A stretch of DNA of 64,000 bases from [Mycobacterium] stephanolepidis (GTDB taxonomy: Bacteria > Actinomycetota > Actinomycetes > Mycobacteriales > Mycobacteriaceae): the NCBI RefSeq assembly GCF_002356335.1, contig NZ_AP018165.1, forward strand, positions 3,162,001 to 3,226,000, written 5' to 3'. The notes below the pieces were generated by a model. The model had not been told where the DNA came from. It saw only the letters and a program-made list of their open reading frames with translations, and searched no databases. Shown piece by piece: positions 58,621 through 64,000 of the stretch (positions are counted from its first letter, which is position 1; each line of letters starts with the position of its first letter). The translations under genes were made by a program, and so were the position numbers.

Positions 58621-59817
58621 GTGGTGCCCAGGAATACTGACCGGAGATGGCGCGCAGTTGCCGGAGTGGCGATCTTGGCCGGAGCTTTAGTCGGTTGTTC
58701 CTCACCGCAATCGCCATCGGACCGGATGCAGATGAACTTTCAGGTGAGCACGGATTCTCAGGGCACTTACGATGTACCGTCCCATTTGCCCGACGGCCAT
58801 CGCGGCGATGTGATTGCCTCAGCCGATCAGGGAGCTGATCTGGGCTTGGGGGCGTCGAATCGGGTAACCCTTCTCTATCGCTCAGTGAACTCACGAGGCC
58901 AGGATGTTGTTGTAAGTGGAGTTTTGCTGATACCGCACGGAGAAGCACCCGCCGGAGGCTGGCCACTGATTTCCTGGGCGCACGGAACAGTGGGTATTGC
59001 AGACCGCTGCGCCCCTTCCCATTCCCCCACAATGGGTGGCGAATTTAACGGGGAGTACGTGAAGTCGCTACTGGATACGGGGTACGCGGTTGCAGCCACC
59101 GACTACATCGGTCTAGGCACCCCTGGCGACCATACCTACATGGGCTCCATTGACCAGGGGAATGCCGTAGCCGATATTGTCCCAGCGGTCCGTCAAATTA
59201 ACCCCTATCTATCCGAAAATTGGTTCGTTATCGGACACTCGCAAGGTGGAGCAGCGGCACTGTCCGCCACACGTGCGGGCGTCAAGGGCCAGCTGCCCAC
59301 CGGCCTTAAGGCCGCGATTGCGATCGGTCCGGGCAACTCGGCGGAGAGTGCGCTTCAGGCGGTAATCGATGGGACCGACACCGACCCCTTCGCTCCAGCT
59401 TTGGACCTCTTTGTTTTGATCGGCGCTGCCGCGGCTGATCAAAACATACGTCTGGAAGAGATCCTATCGCCACAAGGACAGAAGGTCGTGGATAAGCTGC
59501 GAAACAGTACGTGTCTGGCGGACTTACTGAATAACACAAGAAATCTGCCCGGAGCGGACATCTTTCTTCATGATTCTCGAACAGTTGCGGAGTTAAGCCA
59601 ACGCCTGGGGATATATGGAAATCCGGACAACGGGCCCACTAATGGTCCCGTGTTAATCATTACCGGGGACGCCGACACTATCGTCCCCACTGCTGGCACG
59701 CTAAAACTTATCGATAGTCTCCGCCGACAAGGATCAGAAATCGACGAGCTCGTCTTGCCCGGACAGGGCCACATACAACCCTCTTCGATTCCTTCTGTGA
59801 ACAACAGCGGTTCCTAG
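58621..59817 (+). CDS. secretory-lipase-family lipoprotein
   Basis: 398 residues from GTG 58621 (AAGGAG at 58610-58615). Signal peptide GVAILAGALVGC ends in a lipobox at Cys26. Alpha/beta-hydrolase of the PF03583 secretory lipase type: WAHGTVG, ATDYIGLGTPGDH, nucleophile S207 in VIGHSQGGAAAL, Asp in ITGDADTIVP and His in GQGHIQPS. Four cysteines outside the lipobox may pair. Probably releases fatty acids from host or environmental lipids at the cell surface. Composition is lower in GC than the flanks. Confidence 0.87.
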   Translation: MVPRNTDRRWRAVAGVAILAGALVGCSSPQSPSDRMQMNFQVSTDSQGTYDVPSHLPDGHRGDVIASADQGADLGLGASNRVTLLYRSVNSRGQDVVVSGVLLIPHGEAPAGGWPLISWAHGTVGIADRCAPSHSPTMGGEFNGEYVKSLLDTGYAVAATDYIGLGTPGDHTYMGSIDQGNAVADIVPAVRQINPYLSENWFVIGHSQGGAAALSATRAGVKGQLPTGLKAAIAIGPGNSAESALQAVIDGTDTDPFAPALDLFVLIGAAAADQNIRLEEILSPQGQKVVDKLRNSTCLADLLNNTRNLPGADIFLHDSRTVAELSQRLGIYGNPDNGPTNGPVLIITGDADTIVPTAGTLKLIDSLRRQGSEIDELVLPGQGHIQPSSIPSVNNSGS

Positions 59818-59910
59818 CAGCCCATAGCGGTCCGCCGGCACCACAAACCTTCCCAAAACGCTAAGCAGATCTGTGGCTATGCGTGCGCGCTCAGCGAGGT
59901 TGCTGAAGCA

Positions 59911-60453
59911 TCAGGGCGTATTCACCCCATGCAATATCAAGCTGGAGATCATGTGGGAGAAGTCTCGGCGGGCGACCCTTCCACTCTCGATAGCCCAGGC
60001 CGCCCCGGCGATCAAGCTGAAGAAGACTTCGGTAAGCCACACCGCCGTCAAATCGGTACGGAACTGGCCGCTTTTTTGCCCTCGCGCAAATAACGCGGTG
60101 ATTTGACCTTCAATACCTGAAAAGCCTTCAAGAGTCTGCGGAAGGTCTAGGTTCTGATACTGGGCGTATATGAGAACCAGTTGGTCTGCTATCGGCTCAC
60201 ACGCCCCGACCAGCCGCTCCAAGGCGTCGGCCGCCGAGTCCTCGGTCAACCGCGCTCCGGCCAGCGCGGACTCCATATTGGTCGTCGCCAGCACGGTCAG
60301 CGCTTCTATCAATGCGGCTCGGCCCACAAAATGTCGATGAAGCGTCGCGCGACTCACTCCCACTGCCGCCGCGATCTCATCCATGGTTGCCGCAGGCTGT
60401 CTCCCCAAGAAGACAGCCGCCGCATGCAACAAGCTGTCACGACTCACAGCCAT
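59911..60453 (-). CDS. TetR-family regulator of the cassette
   Basis: 180 residues. HTH: TMDEIAAAVGVSRATLHRHF (residues 23-42) after SLLHAAAVFLGRQPA. The C-terminal ligand domain has no recognised type. It is convergent with the lipase gene (93 bp between) but both genes carry the same 22-bp upstream motif, so it likely represses both. Confidence 0.88.
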   Translation of the reverse strand: MAVSRDSLLHAAAVFLGRQPAATMDEIAAAVGVSRATLHRHFVGRAALIEALTVLATTNMESALAGARLTEDSAADALERLVGACEPIADQLVLIYAQYQNLDLPQTLEGFSGIEGQITALFARGQKSGQFRTDLTAVWLTEVFFSLIAGAAWAIESGRVARRDFSHMISSLILHGVNTP

Positions 60454-60488
60454 TAACCCTCCCGATTGCTCTGCGATTAGCGGTATCG

Positions 60489-60510
60489 CAAATGCGACAT
60501 GATCGTCTCA
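60489..60510 (-). promoter_or_regulatory. 22-bp motif upstream of tetR, shared with the lipase
   Basis: On the minus strand TGAGACGATCATGT-CG-CATTTG, 36 bp upstream of the TetR ATG; 20 of 22 identical to 58548-58569. Autoregulation by the cassette TetR is the natural reading. Confidence 0.68.
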
Positions 60511-60591
60511 TATTCGGCAGAGTTGACTTGGTGCGCCGACACTGGGCTGGACCACGACCAAACTACAACAGAGCCGAAGTAACGCTGACGC

Positions 60592-60699
60592 GATGAATTC
60601 ATCTGGTACCGACGGTATCCGATATCGCCGTCATCGAGGCGACGATCGAACTCATCGAGAAGCGCTAGCCGACTCCGCCGTCGAGGCGATCTGCCGGGC
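60592..60699. repeat. right copy of 109-bp direct repeat
   Basis: 108 bp matching 58325-58433. On the minus strand it encodes the final residues of the cutinase; on the plus strand it is a relic of the LLM C-terminus, disrupted by a 1-bp deletion near 60603, which shows the plus-strand reading is no longer under selection in this copy. Confidence 0.92.
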
Positions 60700-61368
60700 T
60701 GCGAAGTCGGCAGCCTGACTGGTCATCCCGTTGTCTCCGTACGAATCGTGGGCGGCGTTGTCGCTGCCGTCCGCGGAGCAGATCGGGTCCTCGGGGACGC
60801 ACATGTCGACAGTCTTGTCCGCGTACAGGTGTCCGATGTTGATCGGCGGGGCCGTGTTGTCGATGCGCTGCAGGAATCCCGTGGACGGCTTACCAAACAG
60901 CGCTACCGCCGCCACATGGTCGGCGACCTCGGGTGGCATCGGCCCGGTGATACCCTCCGGCAGCTCGAATCCCGGGGGCACCGCGTCGGCGGTGGTGTAG
61001 GCGACGACCGCTGCACCCTGCGAGAATCCGCCCATCACGATCTTGGTGTTGGGGCACCGCGCGGCAATGTCTTTGACGCGGTTACTCGCGTCGATGACAC
61101 CCTCGGCCGCGGTCGCGAAGGCCAGGGACGCGGGGTACTGGACGGGATAGACCTCCACCGACTTGCCCTTGGTCCGCGCGCGCAGTGCGGACACGAATGC
61201 CTCTCCGGTTCCACCGACACCCGGCGGCTCAAAAGTGCCTCGTGCGAACACGATCTCGACGTCGGGACACGCAGCGGCTGCCGCGGACGGCATCCCGACG
61301 GGCGAACTGATCAGGGCGCACATGACCACAATGGCAAGTAACCAGCCCCACCGAACTCTCTTCATCAA
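60652..61368 (-). CDS. cutinase-like (CULP) serine esterase
   Basis: 238 residues. Signal peptide LAIVVMCALISSPVGMPSAA. Cutinase features: CPDVEIVFARGTFEPPGVGG, nucleophile S116 in VMGGFSQGAAVVAY, Asp region MCVPEDPICSADG and His in NAAHDSYGDNG. Four cysteines in the usual disulfide positions. Mycobacterial CULPs hydrolyse esters and phospholipids extracellularly. Its last 16 codons lie in the right direct repeat. Confidence 0.92.
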   Translation of the reverse strand: MMKRVRWGWLLAIVVMCALISSPVGMPSAAAAACPDVEIVFARGTFEPPGVGGTGEAFVSALRARTKGKSVEVYPVQYPASLAFATAAEGVIDASNRVKDIAARCPNTKIVMGGFSQGAAVVAYTTADAVPPGFELPEGITGPMPPEVADHVAAVALFGKPSTGFLQRIDNTAPPINIGHLYADKTVDMCVPEDPICSADGSDNAAHDSYGDNGMTSQAADFAARQIASTAESASASR

Positions 61369-61400
61369 CGACCACCACCTGTTCGGGCTTCAGTCCCTGT

Positions 61401-62126
61401 CTACCACAGATTCAACGGTTGTGGACAGGTCTGCGCCGCCTCACGGATGGCCTTGGCCGAACGCTCATCGAGCGAAAGATGGTATCCGCGAACTACTTCC
61501 GCGAATTGCATGGAGTACTGACACCAGAATGCCTTATTCGGCGGCATCCAGCTCGCGGGCGGCTGATCGCCCTTGTCCTTGTTCGCCTGGCCCTGCACAG
61601 CGATGAGATTGGCGGGGTCATTGGCAAAACGCCAACGCATAGAAGGTTGCCACTCACGCGCACCCATGTCCCACGCGTACGCCAAGGGAACAATGTGATC
61701 GATCTGGACGGCTTCACCGCTCTTCGGGCCACGGGCGAAGCCCACCACTGCTCCCGTGTAGGGATCGTGCAGCATCCCAGCACCCACCGCATTGGGGCAT
61801 CTGCTGGTGTACACGAAGCTTTTGTCGGCCAGGTCGCGATTCAGGATGTCGTTGCGTGTGTCGCAGCCGTTGTGACCGCCCGGAGCATCGGTGTCATCGG
61901 ACCACGCATCGCCGAACTCAACGCGCTGATAGTCCTTGCCGCGCACCCTCTTGGGCACCACTATCACCCCGGCCAGTGGATCGACGCCCGGAGCGAGAGT
62001 CGGAATATTCGATTGCCCGGCAACGGCATTGGCGCGCTGCAGCCGATACCGGGCCGATACCTGATACGCCACCACCACCGCGATCGCCGCGGCGATGGCG
62101 ACGACGAGAATGGTGCGATTCCTCAC
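61401..62126 (-). CDS. membrane-anchored HNH nuclease-like (DUF1524) protein
   Basis: 241 residues from GTG 62126, overlapping the recG stop (GTGA). One N-terminal membrane helix (ILVVAIAAAIAVVVAYQVSA). The outer domain has the GmrSD/DUF1524 HNH pattern: GCDTRNDILNRDL, QIDHIVPLAYAWDMGA (catalytic His) and FANDPANLIAVQGQANKDKG. Secreted or anchored HNH proteins of this type are common in actinobacteria, possibly for nucleic-acid scavenging. Coupled to recG. Confidence 0.87.
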   Translation of the reverse strand: MRNRTILVVAIAAAIAVVVAYQVSARYRLQRANAVAGQSNIPTLAPGVDPLAGVIVVPKRVRGKDYQRVEFGDAWSDDTDAPGGHNGCDTRNDILNRDLADKSFVYTSRCPNAVGAGMLHDPYTGAVVGFARGPKSGEAVQIDHIVPLAYAWDMGAREWQPSMRWRFANDPANLIAVQGQANKDKGDQPPASWMPPNKAFWCQYSMQFAEVVRGYHLSLDERSAKAIREAAQTCPQPLNLW

Positions 62127-64000
62127 GACTTGTCCAGGTACTCGATCTGGTCGGCGATCAGGAAGCGCCGCGCCATACCCGCCAGTGCCGGTTGGCTCGT
62201 CAATTCGGGATCCTCGGTGCACGCCCGCACCGCCATGTCCCGTGCGGTCTCGATCATGTCGCGATGATCCATCAGCGAAAGCAACCGCAGATTCACCGCG
62301 CGACCGGACTGGTCACGCCCCAGCACATCGCCCTCGCGGCGCTCCTCCAGGTCCAGCTCGGCCAGGGTGAATCCATCGAGAGTGTCCTGCACCGCACGTA
62401 GCCGCCTCCCTGCCGAACCTGCTGGGCTGCAAGGGCTTACCAAGAGACACAGACCCTTGTTGCCGCCGCGACCCACACGACCGCGTAACTGGTGCAACTG
62501 GCTGATACCGAACCGATCCGCATCCATGATCAGCATCACGGTGGCATTGGGGACGTCCACACCGACCTCGATCACGGTGGTACAGACCAGAACATCGATC
62601 TCGCCCGCGTTGAATGCCGTCATGACGGCGTCCTTCTGCTCCGATGGCAGCCGGCCGTGCAGCAGCCCGATGCGCAGCCCCGGAAGAAGCGAGCCGCGAA
62701 TGGTCTCGTACAGCTCGGTGACGGGGACCGGTGGAGGGCATTTCTCCTCGGCTTCGTCGGGACCGGAATCTTTGTCGTCCGCGTCGATTCGCGAGGCCAC
62801 CACATAGGCCTGCCGCCCGGCAGCCACTTCCTCGGCGATCCGTTCCCAGCCGCGCGCCAGCCAGCCCGGCTTCTCCCGGGTGAACACCGCGGTGGTGGTG
62901 ATGGGCTGGCGCCCGCGCGGCAACTCCCGCAGTGTCGAAGTCTCCAGATCGCCGAACACGGTAAGCGCGACCGTGCGTGGGATCGGGGTGGCCGTCATCA
63001 CCAGCAGGTGCGGCACAATGCCCTCGGGAGCCTTGGCCCGCAATCGATCCCGCTGCTCAACACCGAACCGGTGCTGTTCGTCGACGACCACCAGACCCAG
63101 ATTGTGGAAGTCAACCGAGTCCTGCAACAACGCGTGGGTTCCGATGACGATGCCGGCAAGGCCGGTCGCCACATCGGCCTTGATCTGCTTCTTGAGTGCC
63201 GGTGACATCGAGCCGGTCAACAGCGCGATGCTGGTCGCGTCGTCGGGAGCCCCCAACTCGCCCGCGGTGGCCAACGATCCGAGCATCGCACGCAGCGATC
63301 GGGCATGCTGAACGGCGAGCACTTCGGTGGGCGCCAAGAGGGCGCATTGGTACCCGGCGTCGATCGCCTGCATCATCGCGAGTAGCGCGACGACCGTCTT
63401 ACCCGAGCCCACTTCACCCTGCAGCAGCCGGTTCATCGGCTTGACCCCGGCAAGATCGGCAGCGATCTCGGCGACAACCTGCTGTTGTCCCTCGGTGAGC
63501 TCGAATGGCAACTGGCTCAGTAGGTCATCGCGCAGCTTGCCGTCGGCGCGCGGCATCGGCGGACCCGCCGACCCGACATCGCTGCCACGCCGGATGGCCA
63601 GCGCCAGCTGCAGACCCAGCGCCTCATCGAATGCCAGGCGCCTGCGCGCCTGCTTCTGTTCGGCGGCATCCTCCGACATATGTATCTTGCGCAGGGCTTC
63701 GTCGAGGGACATCAGGTTGTGCTCGGCCAAGACCGCGTCCGGCAGCGCCTCGGGCACCGGGTCGAGCTGCGCCAGCACCTGGTCGACACAGCGGTAGATG
63801 TCCCAGCTTTCCAGGTTCTTGGTTGCGGGATAGATGGGAAACACATTGCGCTGGAATGCCGAAATGGCCGTGGATGCATCCCGCGCGCCTCCGGCGATAC
63901 CGCGTAGCGCGGTACTCCCCCGAGTTGTGGTGGTGCTCTCGCCGAGCGCGGTTTCCAGCACCAGATAGTCGGGATGGGTCAGCTGGGGTTTACCCCGGAA
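62123..64000 (-). CDS. recG: ATP-dependent DNA helicase RecG, 5' end outside window
   Basis: About 625 residues visible; the reading frame continues past base 64000 with FRGKPQLTHPDYLVLETALG, part of the wedge domain, so roughly the first 110-120 residues are missing. Helicase motifs: GEVGSGKTVVALLAMM (Walker A), LLAPTEVLAVQH, VVDEQHRFGVEQR (DEAH-like), TATPIPRTVAL, HGRLPSEQKDAVM, and QLRGRVGRGGNKGLC. RecG remodels stalled forks and recombination intermediates. Equivalent to Rv2973c. Confidence 0.96.
   Translation of the reverse strand, partial: FRGKPQLTHPDYLVLETALGESTTTTRGSTALRGIAGGARDASTAISAFQRNVFPIYPATKNLESWDIYRCVDQVLAQLDPVPEALPDAVLAEHNLMSLDEALRKIHMSEDAAEQKQARRRLAFDEALGLQLALAIRRGSDVGSAGPPMPRADGKLRDDLLSQLPFELTEGQQQVVAEIAADLAGVKPMNRLLQGEVGSGKTVVALLAMMQAIDAGYQCALLAPTEVLAVQHARSLRAMLGSLATAGELGAPDDATSIALLTGSMSPALKKQIKADVATGLAGIVIGTHALLQDSVDFHNLGLVVVDEQHRFGVEQRDRLRAKAPEGIVPHLLVMTATPIPRTVALTVFGDLETSTLRELPRGRQPITTTAVFTREKPGWLARGWERIAEEVAAGRQAYVVASRIDADDKDSGPDEAEEKCPPPVPVTELYETIRGSLLPGLRIGLLHGRLPSEQKDAVMTAFNAGEIDVLVCTTVIEVGVDVPNATVMLIMDADRFGISQLHQLRGRVGRGGNKGLCLLVSPCSPAGSAGRRLRAVQDTLDGFTLAELDLEERREGDVLGRDQSGRAVNLRLLSLMDHRDMIETARDMAVRACTEDPELTSQPALAGMARRFLIADQIEYLDKS

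Larger units (their letters stand above)
58434..60591. mobile_element. lipase-TetR cassette between direct repeats
   Basis: About 2.16 kb of visibly lower-GC DNA holding a lipoprotein lipase and a convergent TetR gene, enclosed by direct repeats of the LLM/cutinase junction. No transposase, integrase or terminal inverted repeats were seen, so the means of entry is unknown; recombination between the repeats could remove it cleanly. Not a known element type. Confidence 0.6.

Noticed and set aside
61401..62126. HNH protein as a homing endonuclease or restriction enzyme
   Set aside because: It has a membrane anchor and DUF1524-type motif, no partner methylase or intein features; a secreted or anchored nuclease is more likely.

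Overview
This window is a stretch of a high-GC actinobacterial chromosome. Its gene content and order match the Mycobacterium tuberculosis segment running roughly from Rv2896c (dprA) to Rv2973c (recG). Ordinary mycobacterial genes include sepIVA, smc, ftsY, glnD-glnB-amt, pca, an LpqH-like lipoprotein, a cutinase and several F420/FMN-type luciferase-fold oxidoreductases. The moderate GC, the full kdp operon inside this locus and a type 2 isopentenyl-diphosphate isomerase suggest a rapid grower, perhaps Mycobacteroides (abscessus/chelonae group). The species call is inference; gene recognition and synteny come from memory of the families, with no database search.

Layout. Positions 1-3226 are accessory: a DUF1275 membrane protein, a beta-carbonic anhydrase behind a perfect 17-bp palindrome, a decayed methyltransferase fragment, a RidA/amidohydrolase pair and a probable NmrA-like remnant. 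Positions 3227-6226 carry dprA, comM-like and yraN. Positions 6428-9111 hold a TetR regulator and a stress-envelope cluster (CsbD, GlsB-like, HdeA-like lipoprotein, Gly-rich lipoprotein). Positions 9150-14511 are the housekeeping block rnhB-lepB-rplS and trmD-rimM-khpA-rpsP, with lppW between them. Positions 14682-20950 hold small enzymes, dacB and ffh. Positions 21027-25255 are the nitrogen operon amt-glnB-glnD behind a well-formed GlnR-type site.

Positions 25302-33992 hold ftsY and smc, separated by an inserted group: type 2 IDI, a secreted thioredoxin, a CcdA-like partner, a tiny metallothionein-like gene and an LLM oxidoreductase. Positions 34377-42610 hold a secreted protein and a complete kdpFABCDE potassium system, lying between the osmC-like gene and mutM. 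Positions 42694-46121 carry mutM, rnc, a DUF177 gene, sepIVA and coaD, without the lipid locus that separates sepIVA from coaD in M. tuberculosis. Positions 46118-51031 are accessory and include a DUF2236 gene broken by a 10-bp tandem duplication. Positions 51085-57482 hold rsmD, pca, the VKOR/DsbA disulfide pair (the DsbA frame is broken) and a LipN-like esterase. Positions 57518-64000 hold an LLM oxidoreductase, a cutinase, a membrane-anchored HNH protein and recG (cut by the window end).

The most unusual structure is at 58325-60699. A lower-GC cassette of a lipoprotein lipase and a TetR regulator is bracketed by about 109-bp direct repeats of the LLM/cutinase junction. A nearly identical 22-bp motif lies upstream of both cassette genes. 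Other notable points are a 37-residue Cys-rich protein with a possible leaderless promoter, two genes whose only sensible start is CTG overlapping the previous stop codon, a perfect CRP-type site, and a small membrane ORF ahead of kdpF. I saw no tRNA, rRNA, CRISPR array, transposase or prophage.
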